DNA from: Coffea arabica
Taxonomy: Eukaryota; Streptophyta; Magnoliopsida; Gentianales; Rubiaceae
Assembly (NCBI RefSeq): GCF_036785885.1
Contig: NC_092310.1
Location: 3,968,001-4,032,000, forward strand
DNA: 64,000 nucleotides
Reading direction: 5' to 3'
Shown here piece after piece: positions 47,640 to 59,403 of this stretch. The translations under genes were made by a program, and so were the position numbers. Numbering within the stretch: the stretch's first letter is position 1; every line of letters starts with the position of its first letter. The notes beneath the pieces were generated by a model that saw nothing but the letters and a program-made list of their open reading frames with translations, was not told the DNA's origin and did no database searches.

Positions 47640-47780
47640 AAAAAAATTTTTTTTTTCTTTTTTTTCTTCTGCTTCCCTTTTCACCGTAGCTCAGTTTTCC
47701 AAAAAAAAAAAAAAAAATTTTTCTTTCTTTCTTCTTTCTTCTTTCTTTCTTCCTTCTCTCCTGCTCTCTCTCTGTTGTCC
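47640..47780. repeat. Poly-A/T and CTTT-rich tract of element B
   Basis: Long A and T runs are followed by TTTCTTTCTTTCTTCTTT-type repeats, as in A at 16655-16760. Confidence 0.85.
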
Positions 47781-47992
47781 GAATCCCTTTTGCTTTCCGC
47801 CTACTCGCGCCGCCCACCTCACTCACGCCGCCACCTCGCGTCTCGCGCGAAGGACCAGCCAGCCATCCACTTCGCACCTCGCTGCCCGCCTCTGCTGCCC
47901 ACGTAGCCGCTCGCCCCTGCTCCACCCTTGACCACAGCCACGCGCCTCACTTGCGCGCCTGAAGCCACCCGCCACTGTCACCTTCAGTTTGG
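47781..47992 (+). other. G+C-rich block of element B
   Basis: About 210 bp rich in CCGCC, CACC and CGCC, ending near a splice-donor-like GGAG|GTAATT (48008-48015). It lies at the same place as the much longer block in A. No frame is shared between A and B. Confidence 0.6.
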
Positions 47993-49140
47993 TTGTCATC
48001 TACGGTGGAGGTAATTTGGAACTTGCCCCCCAATCTCTTAATAACTAATTGGTACTGTCGGGGTTTTTTCATAGTTAGCATTGTTGACGGTTGGAATTTA
48101 TTTTCTCAATTGGTGATTTCCGCCAGTGGTACTGGTCGGACTATTGTTGATTGGAACTGCTATTTCTTTTGGGTTGGGTTAAATTGTGCAATTCATTGGC
48201 CAACTGGAGCCATTTGTTGGGACTTTGGGTGAGCTGATTGCTGTGACTGTTTGTTAACTTTGGAGGACACTTTGGACCTCATGTTGCTTGTGGACATTGG
48301 TTGACTAGTTGTGAATTGCTGGGCATTATTTTGCTTGAATTGCTGGATAACTCGCTGAGGTTTCTTTTGGGATTTTGGTTGAGTTATTTCTGAAATTGCT
48401 TGTGAATTAGAGGGGCTGGCCGCATGAATTACTTGCTAAAATTCTTTTGTTTGTTATTAATTGGGTTACTACTGGGAGAGTTTTGCTTTGTTGTTTGCTG
48501 AGTTTCTTTTGCCAGTTGCTTCTGCTGGTTTCTATACTTGTGGGATCTTCTGTTGCTTTGAACTGACTGTTGGGACTTTGGGTGAGCTGAAATACCGCAC
48601 TTGTTTGTTAAATTGGGAGGTTTCTATGCCATTTACATTGCTTATTCCAATTGGGTGCATCTGATTGAATTGCTGGGGTTGCTAATTGCACTGTTTTGGG
48701 TTGTTTTGCTGCCTTGGTTGTTGACTGGATTTAAGTTAACAATTTGAAGAATACTCTGCCCGTTTGTTTCACTTGGTTGACGTTTTGGGTGGCACGAGGG
48801 CACTTGAATCTACTCGTTGACTTAGGTCCAATTTAAGTGATTAGTCGGTGCCAAGATGGCTGCTGACTTAGGTTGCTATTTGGGTGACTGTTTGATTGAG
48901 AGCTGAGTATTTTTATTGATTTGTTACTGTCTAATTTCTGCATTGCTATTGCTGATTTTGAGTTCAAACGGTAACTGGCCAATTGGAGCTATTTGTTGAG
49001 ATTTTGGGTGGACAGAGTTTTGCATTTGCTAGTTGAATTGAGTTAGATGTCTCAGCACTTGGGTGCATATTTCCGTCACATCGGTTTTCCTCCACCATTC
49101 CCGCCTATCCCTTCACCACTCAAGAGGGAAGTTTCATTGT
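47993..49140 (+). other. T/G-rich internal repeat region of element B
   Basis: Imperfect repeats such as GGAGCCATTTGTTGGGACT and TTTGGGTGAGCTGAAATAC recur (near 48205, 48570 and 48985). One CCAGTGGTACTGG hairpin lies at 48120-48139. No protein domain is visible. Confidence 0.7.
48120..48139 (+). repeat. Hairpin motif of element B
   Basis: CCGCCAGTGGTACTGGTCGG keeps the CCAGT-GGT-ACTGG core and pairs CCG with CGG outside a one-base bulge. Confidence 0.8.
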
Positions 49141-49192
49141 TCTCTTCACTCTAATTACTTTATTACCTCCATTGAGGACAATGTAGGATTTA

Positions 49193-49206
49193 GGTGTGGG
49201 GGGGAG
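49193..49206 (+). other. Internal polypurine-like tract of element B
   Basis: GGTGTGGGGGGGAG preceded by GAGGACAATGTAGGATTTA, the counterpart of 19101-19113 in A. It lies about 1.0 kb upstream of the true tract. Confidence 0.7.
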
Positions 49207-50190
49207 CAGTTATGGTGTTAGTTTTTCTAGTTCTTAGTTTTCAGATATTTTTCTTTTATTTTTAGTCTGTTATTTGTCTAGTTTTCGTTTACTTTTTGTC
49301 ATTTATCTGTCTAGCTCTCCTATGACTGCCAAGTTTGATGTTGGATTATTGCCTTTATTTCTACTTTTGCCAAGTTTTAATAATAAAAGGATATCCAGTT
49401 CACGTGGTTGAATTCAAAAACATCTCTTTGGTGAATATCGATGATTGTTTTACTCTTATAATTTTTGGTTAACTTTCCTAGGCATAGGGAATGATTATTG
49501 GCATTTTCATGTGAATTGGTCCGGTTATTAACTTTAGTTCTCCATGTTTGAAAATGAGGCTAGCTGATACAAGTTTTCTTTTGGTTCTTGTGTTATATTG
49601 AGTTTTTGTGATTTTTAGCTATGCATAAACTTGACTGTACTCCGCTATTAGTTACTACTGAATAACCGGGGATTTGCACCTAAAAGTGTCGATTCTCGCG
49701 TCAAAAAGTAGTAATTGCTATGAGTACGTGGTCACGTGGCGATAGAAGCTGAGTAACCGGGCTCCTTCATCTGGCCAATGTTGGAGTTCGCGTCAAAAGG
49801 CTCTAATGGCTAGCGACTAAGTCTTTTGTTACTATTCAAAAAAAAAAGAGAGAAAAGTAGAAAAAAATGTGAAAAAAAAAGTGAAGGTTGTGTTAGTGTG
49901 TAATAAAAGTCAGCTTGCCGAATTATGGATTTAATGTTGAGATTTTGGTTAATAGTTGGACCATTTGCTGATAAATGTTATGCGTTATTCCTTTTTCTTA
50001 GATTAGTTATCCTGAAATTAGAGAAGTTTGTGGTTTAGAAGCTAACCGGAGTGATGTTTCTTGGACTTGACTATTGATGCTTGATTATTATTTTTCTTGG
50101 TATCTTGGCAATATGGTAGATGGAGTAATGACCATTGTCAAATATTGGTGTTTATTTGATGTTCTCATGCTTGAGGACAAGCATGGTTTA
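49207..50190 (+). other. 3' non-coding region of element B
   Basis: Conserved with 19114-20047 in A, including two CGCGTCAAAA boxes (near 49696 and 49791) and GGTCACGTGGCGAT (near 49730). No coding frame is visible. Confidence 0.6.
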
Positions 50191-50204
50191 GGTGTGGGGG
50201 GAAT
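50191..50204 (+). other. Polypurine tract of element B
   Basis: GGTGTGGGGGGAAT directly precedes the 3' LTR. Confidence 0.92.
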
Positions 50205-51669
50205 TGATAGGTTGCAATTCTATCATTTATTTTATAATTAATTTCTCCTATTACCTGACTTGATGTGGATTAATTGCGGGATTCTACTCACTTTTAGTAT
50301 TTTGCATTTATTTCAGGGAATAGAACGAAAATATAATAACAGGTGCTAATTTGACAGAAAAAGAGTCCAAGGCACAGAGCTTATCCCGGGGGCATTATTG
50401 GCAAAGGAAGACTTTTGCCCATTTTGGTAATTTCAAAAGAAGAGAGCAGGGCAGAGGCCTCTATTTTACTGGAGGCTGGAGCGCCGCACAAGGTGTGCTT
50501 CTTCTTCCTTCGGAGGCTCCGTCCTCTCCGCAAGGGGGCTGCCGCACACAGTAGCCATTAGAATAGGAGCAATTGATATATGGCAGAGAATGAGCACTAG
50601 CACCAGGGAGTTGCCTTTGTTGACTTTTCTTCCCTTTTAGTTCTTAGTAGTTGTTTTACCTTCCTCGTACGTAGGACCTTTAGCATAGTTTTCCTTTTGA
50701 CTTTTCCCTTGAGTCTTGGGTGGATGTCTCCTGCGCATGTCAGGAGCAATTGAAGGTCTTGGTCACTTTCTATATTCTTCCATCAACTGAGCGAACTGAG
50801 CTCCCTTGGTCAAGGACAATGGCTGCGGCTTCCTCTCCAACTTTGCGTGGGATTTGTTCACCAGGAATGAACTAATTTTTCTTTTCTAGTCAAGGAACAA
50901 CGGAGGTCTTGGTTGGCCTAAATTTGTGAGATCGATTTAATTTTATCTTTTTCTCTTATTTATTGGTATTGGCATATTCTTTGATTGCAGTGCTTATGGT
51001 TATTTAATTAATTGATTGTCTTGGATCCGGATAATTAATCAATTTAATAATCTATTGTCAATTGAGGGATTGAATCCGTAATTGTTTAATTGCCTCAAAA
51101 TAGTGACAACTGGCATAATTAGACTTGTGTCAGGGGAATACGCGGGCTAATCTAAAATAACCCTGGTAGTGCGTTATTTGATTAGAATAGGGCTCCTCTA
51201 ATACGTAAGGCAATTGGGAAATTAAATTCTATGGGCGTACCTAGGATTATTTCTCAATTAGAGCAGTGATTAACGGGCGTACCTTAATCATCGACACAGT
51301 AAGGAGGGGTTGACTGTCTTCGCTTGTTTGGCAGTTATAACCTATTTATTGATAAATAATTGGAATTGCCTTTGCTTATCGATGATCAATTAGGTGAACC
51401 ATTGCTGAAGTTATTCCTTGGCTAGATCCTTTGATTTTGGTAAATTGTTATTTTAATTTCTAGTTGGCTATTTTATTTTTATTATTTTACTCTTAGTTGG
51501 ATTGTTTAAATTGTCACCTCTGAGATAAAAACACCCCCTTGTCACTGAGAATTCGAAAAGAAACAATTACTCCCAGTCCCTGTGGATTCGACCCTGCTTA
51601 CCGCTATTTACAGAAATTATTTTTAGTTTGAGCACGTTTTATTATTGCACAGGTTTCGACAACCTGTCA
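50205..51669 (+). repeat. 3' LTR of element B
   Basis: 1,465 bp. Differences from the 5' LTR seen by eye are G/T in GATAAA(G/T)AATTGG, A/G and C/T in the CCTACTTACCGCTATCTAC block, and G/C in GAGCA(G/C)GTTTT. Confidence 0.97.
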
Positions 51670-51719
51670 AAAGTTTTTCCAAAATTTGTATTGTTTTGAC
51701 TACAGATTGGGAGAAGGAT

Positions 51720-52015
51720 ATTTTCATTAAGAAATTTTCAACATATTGAGTTGCTTAATGGTGGAGTGAAATATTTAAGAAATAACGTTAGGTGGTAAAC
51801 TGATAGTAGCACTATAGTTTTAGGAAGTAAAATGATGATAGCCCTGTAGTAGTGCATAAGAGATGAGGGTACTCTTCTTCTAAAATTTTCAACATGTTGA
51901 GTCGGTTTCGGTAGAAGTAAAGTAGCTAAAAAATAACGTAAATGGGTAAATTAATAATCATGCGAATGGATAAATTAGTAATAGTGCTATAGTTTAACCG
52001 AGTAACGTGATAATA
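51720..52015. mobile_element. Partial MULE-type MITE related to 37463-42052
   Basis: Repeated phrases such as AAAAAATAACGT, TAGTAGCACTATAGTTT and GTGATAATACC match the inner side of the inverted repeats of the MULE element at 37463-42052. Only one arm, in two divergent copies, is recognisable. Confidence 0.5.
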
Positions 52016-52174
52016 CCATTTTTCTTGTCCCCATTTCCAAGAAGTAACAAACATGTAATTAGTTACAAATCTTATTCGAAAGTTCCAATACCACTCTTAT
52101 AAGCTTACAAAGAGAAAAAAAATGTGTTGCTTTTTTTTCCTTACAGAAGAATTTGCTTAACAACAATAAACTAA

Positions 52175-52235
<61 letters not shown>

Positions 52236-52755
52236 ATACCTATTTTAATTAGAGTATTTATCACTCCTATGTGGCATGCTTAATTGAAAAGAATTAACGA
52301 GTTATGGATCATTTGGATTTTACCCTTATTGAATATTATATTATATGTTTAAAAAATTGTCCCTAATTTTAAAATAAATTTAAAAAATAACTTATCTTAT
52401 CTTAATGATATCTAAAATGACTTTTAAAAATAAGTAATCTTATTTTAATGATATTTGCTTTCTATCAAATTATTATATAGAACTATAGTAAACCCTTTTC
52501 AAATTATAATTAGTAAAATCTTACATATTCCATAAATTACTTCCTTTCATCACCATATTGTTGATTAGTATTCAAATTACTCATCATCTCTTTCCTTAAT
52601 TTTGAATTAACTTAGTGTAAAAAAGAGAATTAATTATTGCATCGACAGAATTACCAATATTGTTAGAAACTAAATATTTATTAATGAAAAAAAGTGGATT
52701 GCTGGAACTTTTCTACTTAATTAAATGTGAATATATAGTTATAGATTTATGATTA
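52016..52755. other. Intergenic AT-rich DNA
   Basis: No gene is visible. It contains a 55-bp (TA)n tract at 52177-52231. Confidence 0.5.
52177..52231. repeat. (TA)n microsatellite
   Basis: About 27 uninterrupted TA units. Confidence 0.97.
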
Positions 52756-52764
52756 TTATAAAAA

Positions 52765-54161
52765 AAGAAAAAATCGTTCAAAACATCTCTCATATTTTAT
52801 AAAATGATTTTTTCGTCCCTCACTTTTAAAAGTGTATTTTTCGTCCCTTACAAATTCACATTGGTCAAATTTGACGCCTACCTAAGTTTTCAACTAATTT
52901 TTGGCAGGAATTCATCAAGTGCCTTGCATATGATCATTTTTAAGGGTAAAATGGTCAAATTAAAATTTACCTAATTCGATCTATAATCCCTTATATTTTA
53001 CAAAATGAATTGTTTCGTCCCTCATATTTCACAAAATAAAATTTTTAATTCCTCAAATTTCAGAAAATAAATTTTTCCATCCCTCATTGACCATGTGTAC
53101 AAATAATTTTTTTTTAAATCCATGTATATATCTATTTGATTTTACCCAAACAGTACGAATATCATGTAATATATCTCTATTTGATTTCATTTAAACAGAC
53201 TAATTGTAATTGTATACATGCTATTCAATAGATATATACATGGGTTTAAACTTAACAATATTGGTTTAAACCCATATATATTTATTTATTTGATTTCACC
53301 ATGTGAATCTATTCAATATTTATAACCTTTCACTTTTGGTAATAATTCATTTATTGAATTGTGTAATAAGGCTATCTAAAAATCGATCCTAATTCGAATT
53401 CTATAATCATGCTAACAAATTACAGTTTAAATTTAAAATTTTTACTCACTACCTTTAAGTTTTTGCCTTGTGATTGTCGTAAAATTTGAAAGTATCAATC
53501 ACTTACTTTTTTTTGTCATACTTTTCCTTTGTGTATTTTTCTGTCCAAATTTAATTCGATATAAACACTTGACAATGTTTAGGATTAAATGTCTTCTTTA
53601 TTTTCAATTTTCGAGTAAAAGGAAATGAACATCAGTGAAAAACTAACAATTTTTAAACCCATATATATATATATATATATATCTATTTAATTTCACTTAA
53701 ACAGTACGTTCAAGCGATCAAATAGATATATACATGAGTTTAAAAAATATTTAATTTCACTTAAACAGTACGTTCAAGCAAAATCAAATAGATATATACA
53801 TGAGTTTAAAAAAAAAAGTTATTCGTATACATGATCAATGAGGGATGAAAAAATTTATTTTGTGAAATGTGAGGGACGAAACAATCCATTTTGTGAAATG
53901 TGAGAGATAAAAAAATTCATTTTGTGAAATGTAAGGAACTATGGATCGGATTATGTAAATTTGGATTTAACAATTCTATCCTTAAAAAATGATCACGTGC
54001 AAGGCATGTGGTGAATTTCGACAAAAAATTAGTTGAAAATCTAGATAAGGACAAAATTTGATCAATATAAATTTATAAAGGACGTAAAAGTATACTTTTA
54101 AAAGTGATAGACGAAAAAAATCATTTTACAAAATATGAGGGAAGTTTTAAATGATTTTCCC
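52765..54161. mobile_element. MULE-type MITE, 1.4 kb with about 430-bp inverted repeats
   Basis: Perfect 9-bp flanks TTATAAAAA (52756-52764 and 54162-54170). The two halves are inverted copies: CTCATATTTTATAAAATGA and CGTCCCTCACTTTTAAAAGT on the left pair with ACTTTTAAAAGTGATAGACG and TCATTTTACAAAATATGAG on the right. The centre holds TATATA-rich DNA and two direct copies of a block with CAGTACGTTCAAGC (53700-53800). There is no coding frame. Confidence 0.9.
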
Positions 54162-54982
54162 TTATAAAAATTTAAATTATCTTAAAGAATGTTTTAAAAA
54201 AAGAATATCTATCAAGTTTTTGATATGAGATACATTATTTAATATATACTATCATATTAAAGTGAAAGTATGTAAATAAATTTTTAAAAATTAGTAAATA
54301 GTTAAACATTTAGAGTACATTAATTTTTTAAAGTGAATATGAATGGACATGTACGATTGTTATTAATTTTCATATTTAAATTATTCATATTTATATAAAT
54401 TCACAATAAAAAAAAGACCCGTACTAAGTTACGGGTAAAATTCTAGTGGTTCATTAAGACGTTATTTGTTGAAGCTCCTGACTTCTACCAGGGAACTCGG
54501 AATGTGCAATTGTACGTCTACAAAAACACTCAAATTATTTTTCGATTGGCAGTTTCTGCACAACAATATTCTTTTGAAACAAATTCTCCCAAAAAGAAGA
54601 GCGCATAGCAGTAACTAAACAAATCTGTTCCCTAAGCTTTTTCTTACACTCGTAACATTTGACAATCGATGCGTGTAACTCCAACATTGTCCTTCAAATC
54701 GAACCATTCAGGCCGCATTGCTTTTCTACTCTTGAGGGCTCGTGTTAAGAAAATTATACAGAAATGGGGCTTCACGAATTTCATTCGCACAAGGTGGTAT
54801 AAATTAACAATATACTCTCAATTTACACCAAATTGCTTTCAACTTATATTAAATGATAGTAATCAACTTATATCAAATTGTACTTAATTTATACAAAATA
54901 ATAACAAATCAACATACTTATTTAATATGAACAAATCAACATGCTTATTCAACCACCTATTACCACTATCGATCATTGCCAC

Positions 54983-55290
54983 CACATCTTTCCTCCTCCC
55001 TCATCCTCTCTCCTTCCCCTTCCCTTCCCTTCCCTTTGTCCCCTAGTATGGTGGGCTGCGACCAGACCAAGGGGGAGGGTAGGCCGCGACTAGACCAAGA
55101 AGGAAGAGAGAGGAAGGACTGCGAAGCAGGGGAGGGGAAAAGGGAGGAATAAGAGGGAGGGAGAGGAAGAGAGAGGAGAGAGGAGTCGCAGTAGTGATAG
55201 TGGATGTGGAGGAGAGAGGAGTGGAGAAATGGTAGCGACGATAGATGGTAGTGTGGGTGGCTGGTGATAATGAGTGGAAGAAGAAAAAGG
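54983..55290. repeat. Pyrimidine-rich then purine-rich low-complexity tract
   Basis: About 60 bp of CTTCC/CCTC repeats turns abruptly into about 230 bp dominated by GGAGA/GGGAGG. CGACCAGACCAAGGGGGAGG and CGACTAGACCAAGAAGGAAG form a short direct repeat at the turn. It may be the G+C-rich interior of an unrecognised repeat. Confidence 0.6.
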
Positions 55291-56504
55291 TGATAGAATT
55301 TGTTATTTTTCTTTTTATTTTATTTTATTTTATTTTTTGTAAGTTGTATTTGAGATTTTAGAGTTATTTTTGAAGTTGTTTTTGAAATTTGGTATTGTAT
55401 GTCATAAATAAATAACACTGTGGGGAAAATAATAGTTAATAAGTTTTAAAGAAGAAACTCTTTAATTTGGGCCAGAATGTTTCCAAGCCCAAAGCCAAAC
55501 AAAAAAAATATCTTAGCTTGAGTCAGGTTTATCTAACTGAAATGGATCACGACCAAGCCTAATTAATATTTATAGTTTGGGCCAAGACTTGGGTTTCCAA
55601 AAGAACCCAATTGAAACGCTACATACTATAATTTGTACGCACAACAAGAACTTGCAAGGCCATTAAAAGGACAAATGGTTAGAAGTGTGATTGTTTTCTT
55701 CATTTGAGAAAACAAAACGAAGATGTCATAGTTATTGTATGAATCTCCTCAATTCCCCATTTCCACTTTCCGCTTCTTTGATCACAGTATTCCATCCCTT
55801 CCAAACAGGACAATAAATCGGATCAATCACCTTGATACTCGACTCGAATCAAACTCGTTCAAACTTGTTTATTTAGGTATCAATCCAAATTCGAACATAA
55901 TTTTAAACTTGAAAATATTAACAAACAAATTACGATCTTCATATTGTTCAACTCTATATATTCAGGAACATATAATATAAGTAAATTTCATAAAAATATG
56001 TCTAAAATTTCCTTCCTGAACTTCACTTCTTTCCTTCCGTATATTGCTTATCTTATTAAATAACAAGCATATAATACTTATATCTCTTAAATAGGCATAA
56101 TTGATTTTAATCATATCCATAATTTATCATAATAGATTTCTTGAATAGGTATAATTGACTTTAATCACATCCCTAATTCATCGTATAGATTTCTTGAAAA
56201 TCATGGGGCAAAAATTAAGGGAAAAAAGCAATAAATTAGGGTGAAAATCTTTATTTAATTCAACATAAAATTTCAAGTCATGCTAAACCGAGCTTTGATT
56301 GTATGTGCTTGACTTCGATACTAAGATAAGGCAAGCCAACTTTTTATGAACATACATTAGAAATTTCAAGCCAAACTTGATCAATTTCTTTCAAAAAATT
56401 GTCAAATACAAGACAAGTTCAAAGATTACTTTTAATCTTCAAACCAATTTTGAACATACTTCTGTCCAACTCAATGACACTTGTTTTCAGCCCTATTCTC
56501 CAAC

Positions 56505-56527
56505 TATATATATACACACACACATCC

Positions 56528-56558
<31 letters not shown>

Positions 56559-56585
56559 CTATACACATATATATATACACATACA
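56505..56585. repeat. (TA)n/(CA)n compound microsatellite
   Basis: Alternating TATA and CACA blocks. Confidence 0.9.
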
Positions 56586-56765
56586 TTGATCAACTGACTC
56601 TTTAATTGATTTATACATTACAAACCAGGAAACAGTTCACACGCCAATCTCAATTGTGATACTATTATTCTCAAATTAATCCATTTAAATGGGAAAAAAA
56701 GACAAAATGGAAAACCAAATATCTTCACTTATCACAATGCAACAGTTATATTCTTTTGTTCTTGA

Positions 56766-57451
56766 TGTTGGTTCTAGGTCAAAATAATCATATAGGTAAC
56801 AATAATTTCTCTAATAAAATTTAACAAAGAAATTAACAAAAATCTCATACCTCAATATTGCATTAAAAATGCAAATAATTTGTACCATAAAAAGTTATTT
56901 TGGCGTGGGTTGCGGCATGGACTAGGTCGCTCTCTTTAAGACGATTCATGCCTCTACGAAGTATCCTCCAGTGTAGTAGGTTTCAGCATGTCACCTCTAG
57001 GATACAATAGCCCAACCTATCTCATTGTAGCCTACTCCAATCTACACTATTGGAATATGACAGAAAACCTTACATAACACCGTTCTTTGCCTTATAAACT
57101 CTTATAGTAGTGAGATGAAGAAAAATAGAAGATAATCTAGAAACAGCAAAGTACGTGTAAGACTCGGTGGATAGAAATCTCTATTTATAGACTGAGAATT
57201 AGGAGTATTAAAATACTAACATTAAAAGGAATTAGTACCTCATATTTTCAGCTACAAATTGAAAAGGCATAGGTACATTGTATCACTCAATGAATTCATA
57301 AAACTAATCATCGCATAGGTTACACACTTCAAGCTATAAGTTACACTTTTCAATGATTGAATTTGTAGCTGAAATTTCATTAAAGAATTTGTAATTTATT
57401 GTGTTTGAATTTCAAATAAACATGTGACATTTTTAATTAAAATATCTAACA
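56766..57451 (-). repeat. 3' LTR of element C (left copy)
   Basis: 686 bp. It contains GTTACACTTTTCAATGATTG, the uninterrupted counterpart of the site where the right LTR received a 0.6-kb insertion. Confidence 0.85.
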
Positions 57452-57462
57452 ATCCCCCACTT
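57452..57462 (-). other. Polypurine tract of element C
   Basis: ATCCCCCACTT on the plus strand reads AAGTGGGGGAT on the minus strand, directly before TGTTAG of the LTR. Confidence 0.75.
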
Positions 57463-59403
57463 ATTTAATAAAAAATAATATAGTGTTCAATACTAAACAC
57501 TTAATAGGGCAAAGATTAAAAGTTCATGCATAATAAAGGTGGCAGTGCCTTTAAACCTTCATTTAGCATTCAACAATTCCTGTACTAAAGTGAAGGTGGA
57601 TTTAGCCTTTAAACGATGACTACTTGAGGGCACGTGGAATCATATCACATACATGAACCTTTCAATGTTCTAAAACAGGTTTCATAAGCAAACACATTTA
57701 TGGCCTTGTGCTTTATTCTAGTTTTCATGACAACCCTAGAGAACTAATCCAAATTCTCGTAGGAAACAACCCCACGTCCACAATTATATAGGTGAATCTA
57801 TCAAGAATTCTCCCATGATTTAGACATCCTACCCATAAGGGCTACCCATAAGGACTTGAAATACTCAACCTCACTTATCGTGATTCCATCACTAATGCAC
57901 TTACGCCATAGGGATAGACAATTTAATCAAAATAATGCATATTAATCAATCAAACCACTCTATGATTTGTTTGTCTCCAACCTAGTTCTTGGGATCTCCA
58001 GTCCCTAAGCAATTGTATTCTCGTAGACGATTTTTAATATATATTGGGCTTTTGTCATATCCCCTTCGATGTATATCATATCTTTGACTTTAATTTGAGA
58101 TTTATCTTTTACACAAATAAAATAGCAAACATATGATGTTCTCGAATTTTTCCAAATAATCTCTCTTAGTGGGCCAAATATATTGAATCAATCTCTAGTG
58201 AGAAAATTTCTCATCTATTTATATTTGCCAAATAGTATAGGCATATATTTGTTCATATTCAACTTTTTCACTTTTTTCTCAATGGCTAGTAGTCTAGTAG
58301 CGCACTAGAAGCCCTTCTCAAAAAACTCCATGGTTATTTTTGCTTTTGCAAAAATACCAAGAAAATAATTCAAATACCTTCACATCAGGTCATACTTTTC
58401 AGTGAGTGCTAGTCTACATAACTCAAAAAAAGAGTGAAAATAAATCCAAAAAAAAAATAATGTTATACTCATAAATTGAGCAAATAAAATGATATCTCAT
58501 TATTTTTTCACCACTTCCACTATCACGGTGTTTTATTTCAAAAATACATTTATCAAGAGTTGCACACGAGACATCAAAATGGTAGCAAATTTTAAAATAT
58601 ATTAAAATCCTTCACCTTCCAACAGAGGAGCAGTAATGCATACTATCACTTCATAATGCTCCAATTCCGACTTTTCCTTTTCATCAATACATGCCAACAA
58701 ATAATAATAATTTAAGGAAGGCATTAATGTATGCAAAAAATAATTTGAGATAGTCACTTGACAAAACTATTGCTTATAGCAATTAAGAACAAATTTCATA
58801 CTAGCCATAGAGATTTACTTACCCCCACTATTTATCATATTTCTATAGGATGTGATGCGATTTTGAGATACAGTCTATTATAGGATTAAAAAAGATATTT
58901 GTTCTAAGATTACTGCCACATAGAATGACTTAAGTACTCAAGGGCTTAATGCCATTATCAATCACTAGATCTATTGACAGTTATCCAAAGCTAATAATTT
59001 GTACCAGTTATCACCAACAAGCAACTATGATACTCGACTATGAAATTTTAAAACCAGAGATGTGGCATCTCAAAGGAGTGAGAAAAATTAGGTCTAGGTA
59101 CAAAATATGTCAATAATCGAAATTGTAGAGAAAGACATTTTTCATAAGCTAAGATAATTGACAATTTCAAATTTTGTACAAAGTAGCATGTTTAGTTTCT
59201 CAAATTTGTTCTTATATTGCCACAATATCTAGCCTCTAACTTTTCAGGTTACTCACAAACTAATAAGCAACAAAAACTTAGCTAAGACTCACTAATGCAC
59301 CTGAGTCTAAAGGAAACCACAAATCCAATGATTTTTCCTTAATCACGCTAGTCAAGATTAAGCAAAAAATTCTTTTGCAATAAGAGGCTAATTGTCTTAA
59401 AAT
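57463..59403 (-). other. Non-coding interior of element C
   Basis: AT-rich, with no frame longer than about 60 codons and no retroelement motif. Non-autonomous elements of the LARD type look like this. Confidence 0.6.

Larger units (their letters stand above)
44593..51669 (+). mobile_element. LTR retrotransposon B, gag-only Athila-like, very young
   Basis: A complete 7,077-bp element: perfect 5-bp target duplication AAAGT (44588-44592 and 51670-51674), two 1,465-bp LTRs with TGATAGG...CTGTCA ends, a tRNA-Asp primer site, an intact partial gag, structured non-coding DNA, two polypurine-like tracts, and no pol. By eye the LTRs differ at only four positions (about 0.3%), so it inserted recently. 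It belongs to the same family as element A, with diverged LTRs. It must be mobilised by a complete Athila-type partner elsewhere in the genome. Confidence 0.95.
54171..56760. other. Intergenic; strand-asymmetric tract and microsatellite
   Basis: No gene is supported. A pyrimidine-rich strip (54983-55040) is followed by a purine-rich one (55060-55290), described separately. A mixed CA/TA microsatellite lies at 56505-56585. Confidence 0.5.
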
